Positions 41,801 through 60,811 are shown, numbered from the stretch's first letter. The stretch is 64,000 nucleotides of DNA from Gadus chalcogrammus (GCF_026213295.1 NC_079425.1:10460604-10524603); one strand, 5' to 3'. The notes: generated by a model from the sequence alone, not told the origin. Made by a program: numbers and translations.

Positions 41801-43402
41801 CACACATACGTGCATAATGAAAACCACAATGGCAGGCACACACACTTAGGCTTAAACAAACACAAACGCATACATTAATCTCTCTCCTCTTCACTCCCTC
41901 TCTCATTTACAGGGGCTATAATTGTATTTAATCATTGGGTGTGCAAAGGCCAATTAGCATAAAATTGTGTGCAAGGAAGTGTTCGTCTGCACACACAGTC
42001 CTTAATTTAACACTCTCCACCAGACAAAAGGAACACTGTGATGGTGCCACAGCTCCAACCCTGTCAGACTCATCTGCTCTAAGCCCCCCCCCCCACACAC
42101 ACACACCTCCCTCATCATCCCTCGGACAGACACCCCCCCCCCCCCCACACACACAAACACACATACACAAACACACACCAACACAAACACAGGCACACAC
42201 ACACACACACACTGCCCCCACATTAACAGGCAGGGCTCACTATCGTATCAGGTCTACTGGGGGACTTTTCTTGAAATAAGTAATTTTCATTCCCTATCCT
42301 ACACGTATTCTCCCCATGCCCAGTCCCGAATCCATTTCATATATCAAAGTGCAGATACTTTTTTTTTTCAATTCGTCATAATATGATATTCCATATGCAA
42401 GTTGGATACATTGAAATGCAGTCTGGACATCAGGAAATGCACTCAACGACGAAAATAACTGCAGGCCTCAGTTCATACATTTATCTCAGACACTGAATTG
42501 TGCTGACAGTTGAAGGGTAAAATCACACACTCGTCAGAGACTAATGTTTCATAGCATGCCTCACTCAATATTTTCTAGCCTCTGTGCTAAGCATGTCTTA
42601 CATTGGATTTTAAAATGTAGGCCAAAAGGTGGTATGGTCGAGTACATAAAGTAATATTATGTCAGCTTTCATATCCAACCCCACTTCTGCCGGTTTAGAT
42701 GTAATGCAGTATTTAAATAAAGAGGAGAATCTCATTTTAGGGTTTGTAACCATTGTTTGGGTTTGGGATTGTATAGGTTCGGGAGCGTGATATGAACTTG
42801 GTTTGATACGAGAACGAGGCTGGAGAACATGCTGTTTCACCACGAGAGAAGGTGTAAGCACAGCACGGCCCTTCATATTTGATGCGTAAGCCCTTTGATG
42901 TTCACCCTTGGTAATGAGAGAGTTGGTGGGGGGGGGGGGGGGGGGGTTAAAGACTTCTATATCAGACACCTTTCTATCACAAGAGCACATGAACCTGATC
43001 ATCTTGAACCGCCACCACTCCTAAGTAAATACACTCTCTTCTCATGTATGTATTTGGCCATTAAGTAGCAAATGGCACGCCCCCCTCTAAACAGAATTAG
43101 TAGCATCAGTTTCAAGGTTTGCCATTTGATGTTGGCAGTTTCACGACAACAAATAAGGTCACTAAGAAAAATGAACAGCAACAAGTCACTGTAACAAATC
43201 TAAATCAGCGTTGTTGTTGTTTTTTTACACAATAGTTACACAATAGTTACACAACCTATTGTATAGGGAAGGTAGATTATATAAGTGTTTTGGCATTCAA
43301 GTTGAGAAGGCCAGCAACAGAAGTCCAGGAAGTTGTCCTACTTCATGTGCTTTGCTTCATTCACTTCCATACAGTGTATGTTTTATTGCACATCGCTCCA
43401 AC

Positions 43403-43435
43403 CATACTGGGACATACTGGGTATGTCCCAGTATG
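43403..43435. repeat. Perfect 15-bp hairpin
   Basis: 43403-43417 pairs exactly with 43421-43435 around a 3-nt loop (TGG). The arm reads CATACTGGGACATAC. Confidence 0.92.
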
Positions 43436-44670
43436 TATTCGTTCAAAAGTTCGGCTGATTTTTTTTTATCCTGTCTTTCCATGACACCCTACACGACCTA
43501 CCACCACATCCTGGCCCCTCCAGGTGAAAATGTCTGAAAGCCATCCCCTATCATGGATGGCATTGAGGTTCAAAAGCTACACTGTTCGCAGGGATCCCAC
43601 TGGCTATGGGCAGCCCATTGCCGACCTGGAGCCGTTGCATGTCTGAGGGAACCTTGTGGTGATCAGAGTTGAGGCAACCAAACAAACGTCCTCCTTTTGT
43701 CCGGAGCTGGCCACGCCATGGAGGGATCAGCCTGACCAGATCCCTGGTGGCTGGCTGGTGTCTAGGCTTGTGGTGGTCCTTCTAGGACATCACTTAGTAT
43801 GTTTACATGATGCAAACCATCACATGAACAACCAGGATACCGGCGTATTTTGAGCACAATGAGCTCAACATTGCTAAAAGGCGTCAGGGCACTACTTTTG
43901 TGTGAACAAGCAGGTCACTCGCCTAATTGATATTGTACAGACCGCAAAACACATAGACACGTCTAAACAGGTGAAGTGACATGCTGGTTATGAGATATGT
44001 ATCCAGGTTTGACATTGTTCCTCCCGCTTAGCATAGCTCTATACTATTTTGTCTACACTTACCAACACTAATTATTGCATGAATTCATATAGGGAGGACA
44101 AGCCTGTGGTCTGTCATTGCGTAAAGGTGGGTTTAATTATAAGGAGCTTTGCTTATTGTTTTAGAATGTACAAAGAAAAAAAGAAACCGGCTTGAGAAAC
44201 ACAAGAAAAATGCATATAGGGAGAGACAATTTTTGGACTTTGGCAATATTAAGTGGAAATGGTGTGTTACAGACAGCTAAATTAAAAAAGTACACATCAG
44301 CTCTGTCATTTGTAAAAATACAGTCTGAATCTCCTTTGCAAACAGCTTTTCTTACTTGAGCTCAGGACGTTAATATGAGCATTAAAGCCCTATGCAGGAT
44401 TTTGAAGGTTTTCTCTGCGTATGGTTAGAAAAATCATGATGGGGTTTGGGCAATTATTATTCGGCTACGTCACTCAAACGTTGACCCGTTAATTAAAACG
44501 TCTAAGCCTGTAACTGGTGGTGAGAGGCTTAAATCCAGAAATGCTGGGTTCTTTTTTGCAGGTTGCTGTTCGGAAGCGGATCAAACACTGGCATCTTTAT
44601 TGAAAGGCAGTAGTAAATCACAGCTTGCCAAGAAGTGAGAGGGAGGGGTGTGCTGGAGAGGCCATGAGTC

Positions 44671-45018
<348 letters not shown>

Positions 45019-45137
45019 GGTTGGATGGTTGGTCGGATAATTCAATGAAGGTGACAGCAAAGAATAAAATCCACTGTCGGAAAAACCATGCTTCCATGAC
45101 ACGTGTGTAGTGTATGTTATACCTGTGCATGTGTGCT

Positions 45138-45260
<123 letters not shown>

Positions 45261-47899
45261 TGTGTGTGTTGACACAGTAGAGCTTGTATCAACGCAAGTC
45301 CCTGTATCTCATCTCCCAGTGCCAAACTGGGGGGGACATGCATAAAACATGATTTGGATTAGGAAATGTCAGCCAGGAAGAAACAGTGTCCCAGTGTCCC
45401 ATTGGGCCGGGCAGATGGACTGCTTCAACACACTGAAGTCCCATTCGCCCTCTGCAGTCCATCTCTACAAACAGCACTCCACCGACCAAACACACACAAC
45501 CCAGCCTCATCCCCAAAACCTCCTGTCCATGCACAAATTTTAGGGTAGGAATACACAATTCATTTTTTGGCACGGATACACTGTATATATACTATCCAGC
45601 ATTCAATAATTATTATATTGTTCTTAATGTCCCCAATAAACCAAATGTCTACCATATGCCCACAGGGATGCTCTGATGGTATGAGCGTTAGCTGCGGCTG
45701 ATGTAGGCTGGCTATGTGACCAAATAATGCAGAGGAAAAAAAGATTGTAATGCAAAGGTGAGGAGAGAGGGGTGAGGTGCGTGATCGCATCGATTCAAAT
45801 GTATCATAGGGCAGCAGAGCACTGCAGCGTATATATCGATTATAGAGATGAATGATGCCAGGCTTACATACTTTGATAATGGATAGTCAAAATAATGATC
45901 ATATAGATATTGTTTTGATATGGAAAACAGAATAAAACCTCACTGTGTATCCATAGTCTCAATGAAGAAATGAATATTGCAAAAAAAACATTTAGCACTT
46001 AAAGAAAACAACGATATAAACTGTTGTGACAGAATGGAAATATCCTTTAAGTATTTTGCATTTTCTGCTAGAGTAGCCTAGATTATCCCTACAAAAACAG
46101 ACGTTTCAGCCATGTTTATGGACACTTCACATCAACCCTTCAAACCAATGCATGCTGTTCTGTTTCCAAATTACTTTATTCTTAAGGGATAATTGCACTG
46201 AGGATGAACAGAATATTGCTCATATAGCTCAGTCTTTTCACCCTGACAAAACAGACGAGTGCGAGGGCTTGAGTGTGCGCCTGCAGGCTCACTCAGCGTC
46301 TCCGTGAGTAGGCCCATTCCTCCTGCGTACGTCACTCTGCTATACTCTTGATGGACGCCCTGCTCTGCTTTTCCTGCTGTGACCATGGCAACAGTGGAAA
46401 CCAATTAGCATTTGAAGCACACACGAGTACCGGCTCTATCCCAATCATGCACACATTCTCACAAACACAACCAACAAAACTCAATGCTTCCTAAAATATT
46501 AAGCTGTTTAAACAAATCAAATCGTCTATCGGAGTATCTGTCGTAGCACAAATATCAGTGACTGTGACTCCATGTTTAATCCAGTAGGGGGACACATACA
46601 ATTTTGGGAGGAATAAAGTGAGGTTGAGGCTTGTACACTTGGGGGTGCTGTTGCACAACCTTCTGATGAGATGATTTAGTTAACATTTCAAGAGAGAATA
46701 TTCAATACATTAAAGATGGATGTGTGTTGTAACTTAAATGTATCTCTGCCAAAGCTATTCATATTCCGGAGATGCTTTCATCCAAAGCAATTTGGGGGCA
46801 CAGGTGGGGGCTGGGGAGTGAGGGAATATATTGGAACCCAGAACCTTTTAGCTCGACATCAGAGACCAAACAGACAATCATGGTCCTTTATTAACGCAAG
46901 CAATGCCTTAGTATAACCAAAGTATAGAGAAGGCATAATCCTCATAAAGTAGAGATAAATTGTGTTGATTGTAACCAGGACCAAAATAGAAAAAATAAAA
47001 ATAAATGATTAATTCCTAATTTTACAAAAGAGAAACTGCTGTTGTATGATGTAATTTTACAATAACACATTATAGGTTAAGCTTTAGTCGGCTGAGTCAC
47101 AGTACACTGTGTGCACAGCTGTATTGTTGTGACCATGTGTCTATGTGTCTGTCTCATTAAGCCTGGGTTAGATTTTATGTGTGGGACTCCTCAGTGAGGC
47201 ATTACTTCCTTTTTAGGAAAAGAGGTGTAATCAAGAGAAGTTCCTGGAACATTTGCATCTAAAGATACATTATAACGTCACTTTGTCCAGTGATTTAGGC
47301 CGCTCAATTTTTATATATATATATATAATTAACAATTAACAATTAATAATAGCAGACGACCAGGATCAAGCTTAAAATTATAGTTATTTTCATGGAATGC
47401 GATACATGCAGCAAGATAGCGGAGACTGAGAGCTAAATGACAAGAGCAACAGCAACAGCAATAGTTTTGTAATGGAATAAACCAGAGACCTCAGTCTGAA
47501 ATTAAAATAAAGCCCAAGCATATGAGAAATTCACAAAAAATGAAGACTAAAATCGCCATGAAATAATCCACAACAAGAAAATATCAAAACCCCTTGGCCC
47601 TCTTCTGAGAGGTTAGATGAAGACAGAACGAAGGACAGCAAAAATGACAATAACAAGACCAATTGAAACCAATTGGTCAATTGATTTCTCTTCAAAAAGA
47701 TCATATCTAGAATTTAGCTCCACATTATGCTCCCAGTTTTCCAAATGTTCCAACTACCTCAACAGACATATTCTCATATCTCATATCTTCTACTCTCTTC
47801 TAACTTCTTGTTCCAGATATTTGAGCCCATCAAAAGAATGTAGTTGATCCTGTAGGTTTCAACATCACACAAATGCCAGCCAAATAGCATGGCATGCCA

Positions 47900-48345
47900 C
47901 CTGCCTAGCATTGTGCAACCTAAGCAGCGCCGGCCTGGTCAGTCCTTAGACTGTATGGTGCTGGTATAGGTATTGGAAGGCCAGTGGGACGTGCTCGTCC
48001 CTCTGGCCTATGGAGTATCCTAAATGCCCCGGGACGGAGACAGGGAGGAGAGCGCCATCTTTTGAGAGGTTAGACCAAGGTCCACCCTCCCTGTGGTCAC
48101 TTAAGATCAGACGGCACTCATCACAAGAGTAGGGGTGCTAACTTCGGTGTCCTGGCTCTAGTACCAACATGTACACGATCATCAGTCATCACCTCTCTAA
48201 TTGGACGGTTTCACTCCTCACCTCTCCACGGTGACAGCCAGTGTGTGGTGAGGGATCCGGCTCAAACAGGCTGCCATGCTACAAAGTGGTAGTGGAGGTG
48301 GTGTCACAGCCCCCCACGGACCACAAAGCAATCAGATCTTTCAGT
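47900..48345 (+). mobile_element. 5S-rRNA-derived SINE (SINE3-like) copy
   Basis: The head CTAAGCAGCGCCGGCCTGGT then CAGTCCTTAGA resembles the 3' part of 5S rRNA (AAGCAGGG..GGGCCTGGT..AGTACTTGGA), which carries an internal promoter box. Downstream blocks GGAAGGCCAGTGGGACG, CCCTCTGGCCTA, AAGAGTAGGGGTGCTAAC, GGTGTCCTGGCT and GTGTGTGGTGAGGGATC are, from memory, the body of the widespread teleost element. The 5' end is degenerate and no poly(A) tail is clear. Confidence 0.65.
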
Positions 48346-48541
48346 TGTACATTGTATAACTTCCTATACCTTCCTTCATTATGCGATGGGTTTATTAGCG
48401 TATGCGTGTCCGTTGATGTAGAATACACCATCCATATTCGAAAGACATGCAAGATACTTACAGGGTCAGTGATGATACTGTATTTGACTATGTCATCGTG
48501 CCAGTTTGTGATACCGTAGTAGTAGCTAGACAAACGGCAGC

Positions 48542-48661
<120 letters not shown>

Positions 48662-49842
48662 CAACCAACACAGTGTTTGACACAAATTAATGCTAAGGTG
48701 AGTACAGAGAAAAAGGCTTTCTAAATAACAAGAAGCTGCAAAGAGGAGCGATGGGTTTTATATGAAGACACAAGGCCGTTGGTGGTCAATCTAGAGGTGT
48801 AAGCTTGTTATTCGGCAGAAGCCAATCCCATGCCAGTACTAATAGTACTAAAACTAATTAATATATCTATTAACTCATGTTGAACGCAATATTATATAAT
48901 CAATGTGTCTGTATTGCTATGACTACTACTAGTACTACCATTATGATTACTATAATTACTGATGCACTGAGGATGGTTCTACACGCTAAACCGTCAGTAA
49001 TTATAGTCATAGATTATGTTTGGACATAGAATAAATAATTAATTTTGTGGTTCACACTTCCACACGGTACAGACATAATAAAACATTTTTGTTTTTTTTG
49101 AGAAACGTGTTCAAAAGTGCATTTCAGTTTGCACACAGTACACGTTCTATATGTTGCATGAATCAAGGTCTCCATCCAAGTCCCTGTCCAGAGTGCTAGC
49201 GCTGCACTATTTTTACTATATATATACCGCGCTGGTGCACCTGCTGCACACCAGGACTACACATCCTTGCTTTGATGTGGACAACAAGGAACTAACAACA
49301 AACCCCCGGTAATAAGACACCCCAATGCATCAAAGGCAAAGAAACCCATAGAAAATCCACAAACCGCAAAGACTTACTGCTTTGTACTCATGCAACTAAT
49401 TATCATTCTCTGAGCTGACCCACCATGTTTGCATAGCTACTGCTGTACCATGTACCTGCTCACTGTCAACTGATTACCAGTGAAAGAGGCACTGGTGAGT
49501 GAAGTGACCAGTGAAGGTTATATTAGTATTTGAAAGCAGGAGTTTCATTTCCAAGGCGATAATTGGTAGGCGCTATTTGGCAAGAAAGTCCACTTTTTGG
49601 TTTCATTTTGATTCGATTTTGCGCTATACTGGGCATCTTGCACATATTGCACACAGTCCGATAGACTGCCATATATATCCCAGTATATTGATGTTTTTTT
49701 AAACTGCAACACTATTGGAGACATCCCATCTTCTCTCATCACCGCTTTCTGATTCATAGTATAGTACATCTGTTTTCATACCTACTGCTCATAGTATTGT
49801 ACATCAGGAGGACTCATAAATTCTGAGAGGAGGTTATCTGCA

Positions 49843-49864
49843 GGGGGGGGGGGGGGAGGGGGGG
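49843..49864. repeat. Poly(G) run
   Basis: 14 G, one A, then 7 G on the + strand. Confidence 0.9.
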
Positions 49865-52002
49865 CTGGAGAAACCAAATTTAGATCACACCAAGCCAAAA
49901 GATTTCACTCGATTCAGTTTGATTGAATGAGTCTTTGAATTATGAATTGGATAACACCTGTTGTCCTGTACCTTGGCCACAATAACACCAGCCTCCCAGC
50001 TCTGTGTAAGAGAAATTATCTTAAAAAACTGCCCAAAAAACTGTTCCGATACTTAATATGGTTGTGCGTAGGCACATGGGAGAGTAAGCTAGCATTCACT
50101 TGCATAATGTAAAACCGATGGTCAAAAACACTGCAATGTTTTCTATTGAGGCCAACAGTCTGCCAACAGCCTGTCGTTTGCAGGAGACACTAAATCAGGA
50201 CAGCAGAGCTGTTGGACGAGCTGTTGCAAATGTGTTTTACAGCAGCGACAACAAGTAGCAACAATAAATACTCCAGTTGGTTACTAGATATGTTTAGCAG
50301 TTTAAGATAAAGATGCAATCAAAGTCTGAACTGCACCTTTTATTTTTAAGAACAGCATATGTAAAAAATATGTAATAATTAGCCATTAAGAAGGCATACA
50401 TCACGGGGGTTTGAATAATTGGTTTTCTTTTACAATCAGGGAGGATGCTTTGGGACATGTCACCCTGACATTCCCTGGACAAGAATGTCACTTCAATGAT
50501 GTCCTCTGTCTATCCTCATGTGTCAGCCTGAGGGAGAAAGAGTAGGTCCTCTGGGCTGCCGAAGCCATTCTACCAGCAGACACTGTGCCATCCTCTGCTC
50601 TCCAGCTCCACCAAAGTGCTGGCCTGGCCACATCCATAGTTCAGGTTGCATCTTACGCAATCCGGCTTGCAGAGAGAATGAAACAAATTTGCTACACGTT
50701 TTGCTGCACGTGATGACAACCTATAGGGAATAAAATAGCCTGGTCAGTTTATCAGCAGATATAAATAACCTCAATACACAGATGGATCACAGTAATTTGC
50801 CATATTTTTTATTCTACGTCTATTTGTTTTGTTATGAAATGATTGGGCGTTTAATATCCTAATGACAGAGGTGAGGTTCTAATGTTAGTAAGTGATTCTG
50901 CAGGCCAGATGAACCAATTACCATGTACTATGCCCGACAAAGAGGCCTACTTATTCAGCCCTAACGCCAAGAGCTAGCATATATTGACTTCAAGCATGAA
51001 TTATATATGAATTCCAAATAGGAATAAAAATACGAATGCTAGCCAGTCTCTTTTAACCTGGGAAGAGTATTCAATGCAGCTATAAGGCTCCATACGGCCC
51101 CTCTAAACACACCTGAAGACTTGGCTCATTTGGGAATACCATAACACTCACTTCCTACACATACACATAATTAGTTCCGCTGTAGCACGTTTAACCGGCA
51201 TAAAAAAACAACAACTTGTTTTCGCGTCTGATTCCTTTCCTGGTTCTTTTTATACAATCCTATTTATTAGTAAGTATTTTCTCAACATAGATTGCAAGTC
51301 TTGACAGATTGTTCGACCTATACAATGATACATAGTGGTCGACTATAAAATAAAAAAGCAATCAGGGATGATGGGAATCTATTTGGCCATACCCCATAAT
51401 CTTCTACTGTGTAGTGCACACACACTGGGTTCTCACACTCCTCTCCAGCTGCTGTGTCGTGTGGACAGTGATCACTCTCCCCTGAGCCTCCACAGAACTG
51501 TTTGGAGGAGTTATTAGAGGGAGGCTTCCTCCTGACTACACCAAAAGAGCAGCTGTAATGCACCTGCTGTCAGCCAATGGGAACCAGAGACCTCGGCCAC
51601 ATACCAAACTGCACATTAATTACTGTGACGCATTGGAAACAATACACTTCAGACCATTGATTGAGGCTCACACCACAAGACCACAGTTAAAACTTTTCTC
51701 TTATCATACTTTGCTTATTTTTCTCTATTCATCGGTGTGAACAAATCTCTGATGAAGGGGAGAGGGGATGCGAGGAGATATCAAATTGGCCCCGACTGAA
51801 TGAGTCTCGTCAAATGCCAAGAATACTGAATAGAAGATCAAGTTCAGCGTGGTGGTGTCTTTGTTCCTAAATCCCTATATTCCATATCCCTTTAATTCTG
51901 CCTTTAAGACATGCTTTCCAAGCTGTGAGTAATAACTCGTCTTGACGCCACTCTCTAGAATGCTGTGTGAGTGAGTGGGTGCCAGGGTTGTTAAATTAAC
52001 AT

Positions 52003-52531
<529 letters not shown>

Positions 52532-53213
52532 GCTTTTGTCAGTGTGTGTGTGTATGTTTGTGTGTGAAGAGAAGATGAGCTAATAATGTGTGTTATGCAG
52601 GGCAGATTGTCCACCACACCAGCATTACAATATCCCTAATACAGATTTTGTCTGTTATAAGAAAGAATAGCCTTGATTGACAGCGAGGTCAGTCGGTGAA
52701 AGGTCCAAACACACTTGTATTTTTCCTGCTGTGATTTGGACATCATCTGTCTCCTTATTATTATAAGGAGATATCAAATCTTAATTTGAATAAGATTATA
52801 AATAAACACACAGATTGGCAATACTCAAGTTGTAGTCCAACTTTATAGTTGTGCATAGGATGAACGTCCCCCTAGGTCTTACTAGTAATAATTGCAACAT
52901 GTTCTTGCATTGACTGACATAGTTGTCCAATACCAAATTCTAAAGGAGGTTTATCCACTATTATTACGTTTTAATTATGGTTTTCCCTGTGGTTCTTAAT
53001 AAGTTTTTTGAACACTTATATAATACAATTTTACATTAGATGTGTTCTTAGTTTTTTTACGTATGAGAATAACATTCTCACATTATGTGGTAACTTTGAT
53101 ACTATAGATTGAAATGTTTATCTTTGTCATTTTTTAATTATGAAATAAGGGTGTTATTTCTCTACTGATGTCTGTGATCTCCACAGATAAAAAAATCATG
53201 GTGGATCTACAGG

Positions 53214-53474
<261 letters not shown>

Positions 53475-54451
53475 TATCTCTTGTTCATGATGGTGTTTTT
53501 TTTATACAGAAGAAAGGGAGAAAAGTAAACTCTGATTCTGACAGACCACATTATATGCATTATATGCTTAATATTTCATATTTGCTGTCACGTTTGATTT
53601 CCCAGGGACTTGTTGTGATTAAAATATAAAGGGTTTATAGTTGACAACATGTCCCATTTTTTACAATTATAAAATTGTCTATGATTTTGCTGCCTCTGAT
53701 TTCATTTAGCTTAGCCTGCCCAAGCATTTCTGTTAATTGTTCTCAATGGGTGTCTCAACCTCATTTTCTAATTTGAATAAATAGATGGACAATCTGGATG
53801 AGCTATGTGGCTATGCAATATATATGTAACATTATTTAGAGGTTTGCACGAGTAACAATGTCATGTCACATTTTATTATAAAACAAACTTCCCTCATTTA
53901 AAGGACCTTGCACATTATGGTTAGTATTGAATTGCAGCTTTAAGATGGCTAGCATCTCTGCATAGTAGTAGTAGCCAACCTCTGCGCTGAGTGCCGATAT
54001 TAGTATTTGGTACTGACATATATAAGACATACAGTTTTTGAATGCAAATGTGTATTCATCGGTCTTTGCAAAGTACTGAATAAACCTGCATTCATGCCAA
54101 AACACTGCTTATCTGAACACTCCTCTAGAAGGACAATATTTAAATGAACAACGGCTTCGGGATCTTACTTCATTCCAGCGTTGTGGGCAGCCAGAGCAAA
54201 CCTAACACTTCGTGGTATTCATGCAGAAAAATGTGAATATCAAACACTATTATGCGTTCATAACAATACACATTTGGCCGACCTAATTAGTCAAGCTGAC
54301 GATCTCCAATACATTTGACAACTATTGCGCAGTTGACTAAGAATCGTGTCTGATTTGATGATGAGAAATAAAACGTTAGGTCTAAATTGGTGACACTTTA
54401 TAGACACGTTGAACTGCCTAAACAATACATCAGAAAAAAAATCGTATTTAC

Positions 54452-54507
54452 CTGTCATAACTCCATCTACTGTAAGACATGCTCCTGTTGCTGCAGACTG
54501 CATCCAT
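54452..54507 (-). CDS. tub: Candidate alternative first exon of tub
   Basis: An ATG at 54507 in a strong context (G at -3, G at +4) opens MDAVCSNRSMSYSRWSYD and then leaves two bases, AG, before a consensus donor GACAG|GTAAATA. Joined to tub exon 2 this gives ...SYDSTLDDEGSNLRQQ in frame, a 499-residue tubby. Tubby genes are known to use alternative first exons spliced to the LDDEG exon. The same DNA also reads MKHQIPLESWMQSAATG in another frame, but that frame does not join exon 2 in phase. Expression is unproven. Confidence 0.6.
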
Positions 54508-56864
54508 GACTCGAGTGGAATTTGATGTTTCACTGACAGCTGAGATAAATGTTTACAATGGGAACCGCAGTAGTTAAACTAAAACTGATATTTCCACGAC
54601 GGTTGCAAAAGCAACAATAAGACATTTATTTATTGAATGAGTCGGAATGTTTGGAGCGAGATGCTGTATCTTGGGTGATACCACTATAGAAAATAGGGAG
54701 GGGGACCCGAGTCGACAGGGACAAACAAACAGTTTCATCGTGATTTATACCGAAGAAACTCGCATCATCGTATTATCTGTCTTGGCAGTTTGATGATTTC
54801 TATTTTTACAATTGACAATGCTAACATTGGCAAGCCATATCGTTACTGGTACACAAGTTGGCATGTCACATTTTGTAAAATAATTAATGAAGTAGCCTAA
54901 CCCCCAATCGAGGGGAAATGCCAAAAACCAAAAAAAAACGAAGTTTTTGGGCTATATTCCTCATATTTTTATTGAAATATACAAGTCACCATAACACAAC
55001 CTAGAGAACAGACAGATCACCCTGACCAATTTATAATAGATTTACGATGAGGTTTCCCACTTACCCCATGGATCCAATTTACTGTATGATTTCTTAGGAT
55101 TTTATTTTGACTAATCACTAGTAATATTTAATATTTTAGTTGGGCAGATAATTTTCTCACAGTTGGAACAATAACTGTAGCCTACAATTCAACCAATCCT
55201 TTATCAAATCAACCATTGGCCATTGATACGCCTTATAATACTGGCTCAACCACATCAACACATTATTGGAAAAGAAAACGAAAATGTGTTTCATGTGAAA
55301 ATATCTTGTTTTAGTCCAATGCGATAAGGGGTTTCAGCAAAAAACATCGGACAGCAAAGATATCAGAGACATTTGGATCTGGTAGCCAATCTTTTTACAC
55401 TATTTCAATAGAAACGTAACAGGACAACGCCTAACAAGGCTATTTGAAAGGGCCCGGACGTGCACTGCACAGTATTTTGAAACAAAACACATTAGCTCTA
55501 TCACAGGTTTTATTATAGCACCAAAAGCTAAACAGGTGGTAAAGGACAGAGACGAAAACACTGTTATATATAATGTACACTACATCTGCATACCCTCGGG
55601 GTTGATAATTGTTCTAAACGTCAGTGATACGACTGCGTTTATGTATAGACGTCAAGATCACCCCCCCACCCCCCGACATAAAAAACAACAACTAAAACAT
55701 TACTGATCAGATGTTGGTTAAGAATAGAACTGAAGTGAATAAGGGCCCACATTCATCACCAGCTAAAAACAATCAAAATAATTAAATATTATTCTTTATA
55801 CACATCTCGTAAGCATATAAACATATAAAAATACCTGTTAGCTAGTTTGATAAGAAAATAATGTATAAAAGTAGAGTAAAAACATTGAGTCAATTCCATT
55901 ACTTCCATGATAATTTTCTGGTTTTGTTTTATGTTACAAGATAATAATACAAGAACAATCTTAATTGATAAGCCTTGGAGGTTAGAGAGATGTGGAAGGG
56001 AGAGGCAAAACTATATTTTTGAAGACCTTGTGTATATGACTAGCCAACTAGAGCCAGGGCTTTGGCATTTACAAAGAAATCGTGTTGGTGGTACGCATCT
56101 TATCATTGACCAGGGGTATATTTTTAAGAACCTATAACATTTACATCATGTATTCAGTATGATGTATCTGCTACTTGATGTATTCTTAAACACACACAAT
56201 CCATTCCAGATAATATCTTTGAGGGTTAATATACAACAGGAATGATTTGAGACGGCTGTGAACTTTTATAGATTTTTTTATGGGCCATTGGAGAGGTTAA
56301 ACAAAGAGATCAATTTGGAGGTGAAAATATAGTTCCTCATAAATAAACAATATGCTACAAACTATTTTTTTGTCCTCTCCTCTGCTTGTCTGAAGATGAC
56401 GGAGGACAAGTAGATCAGTGTTACTCTGTGACGATAAGGCTCACAACAGCTTCTTTTTTGCAATAAGAAGAGGTGCATGTATTGGATGTGTATTTAACAT
56501 TTTACAAGAAAAATGCCAATAAAGTAGAAATGCCATGTATCGTGATTGAGATGAAAGCAGATTCCACTTACAGTGCAAGATAGCCATTGAAAATGCCAAA
56601 TAGTTACATCATTGTAACTTCAAGGTCTATTGAGACAGATTAATTATACCTACATATATATTTATATCGTTTTTTCTGTGCATTTAAAACCAATTTCATC
56701 CTCACACGCTGTACTGAGGTGATTTAATAAGTCATTAGAAATACACTTTTAAAAATCACAACTATTGTCAGATATGTACAGTAGCAGAATTAACACATGA
56801 GTAAAAATGGATATGGCACAACATACTCAAATCTTAAGATAATCTCTTTTGCCTGATAAGACAC

Positions 56865-56930
<66 letters not shown>

Positions 56931-57270
56931 CATATGAATATACAATCTCAGGCAGTACAATGACACAACAAGGCGAGAGCAGTCCTTTAGATTACAAAAC
57001 ATTAATTTGTTACGTGATTAGGAAGGCAATGTTTAGTGTTGGGACTCTCTTATTGTGACGTGAGGGGGTTGCTCAGGAAGGTAGCGTGGTGTTTCAATTT
57101 GGCATTGTCAGTTTGTGTACGGTCAGGCAGGGGAAGCAGTTTTCTGCTAAAAGCGCGGCTGGCGAAGTCGTCTGAAGTCATGCTGAAGTCCTCCTGGGAG
57201 GATGTGTTGTCAGGCAGAGGGCGTGGCCATTTCAAACAGGCTGCAGGGGTAATATAATGATAAGGCCTAC
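54508..57270. other. Region between tub candidate exon and rras2 stop
   Basis: Should include the rras2 3'UTR (transcribed leftward). AT-rich, with a TA microsatellite at 56864-56924. A - strand AATAAA (TTTATT on +) near 54968 is a possible polyadenylation signal, only about 460 bases from the tub candidate exon. No other exon recognised. Confidence 0.5.
56864..56924. repeat. (TA)n microsatellite
   Basis: About 29 TA units with one CA interruption; it may extrude a cruciform. In the presumed rras2 3'UTR or just beyond it. Confidence 0.95.
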
Positions 57271-60240
<2,970 letters not shown>

Positions 60241-60448
60241 CTAGAGGACACAGCAGGGGAAGAAACAAAGAGGGAAGCGGAAAAAGGAGAACAAGGGAGT
60301 AGAGAGAGAGAACTGTGAATATGTCTGAAGCAGTCAAAACTAATGTATGTCGCGGCTCTGGTTCATTGTGATGGACACACAGTCACAAACGCATGACTCG
60401 TTTGAAAGCCACATGATTAACAATTGAATAGGACTATGTTAACAGATA

Positions 60449-60582
<134 letters not shown>

Positions 60583-60788
60583 TGATTTACTTCTATAAAA
60601 GGCTAACACAACCAGGTAACCAGGCGCTTTATGCTTTTACCATGGGCCATTTTGCACATTTGCATCTAGAACCCATGTCCAAAAACAGATTGTACCTGGG
60701 TTTCAACAGGCCCTGTCATTCTCCCAGAGCTTTTCATTGTGGGCCAACATTGCGTCCTGATAGAGACAAGTTGCTAGGGTGGGGCCGA

Positions 60789-60811
60789 GGGGGGGGGGGG
60801 GGGGGGGGGGG
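60789..60811. repeat. Poly(G) run, rras2 intron 1
   Basis: 23 consecutive G on + (C in the transcript). Confidence 0.92.

Noticed and set aside
54291..54533. 80-codon frame starting MKHQIPLESWMQSAATG
   Set aside because: Wrong phase to join tub exon 2 and no recognised domain; the overlapping frame with the donor is a better explanation.
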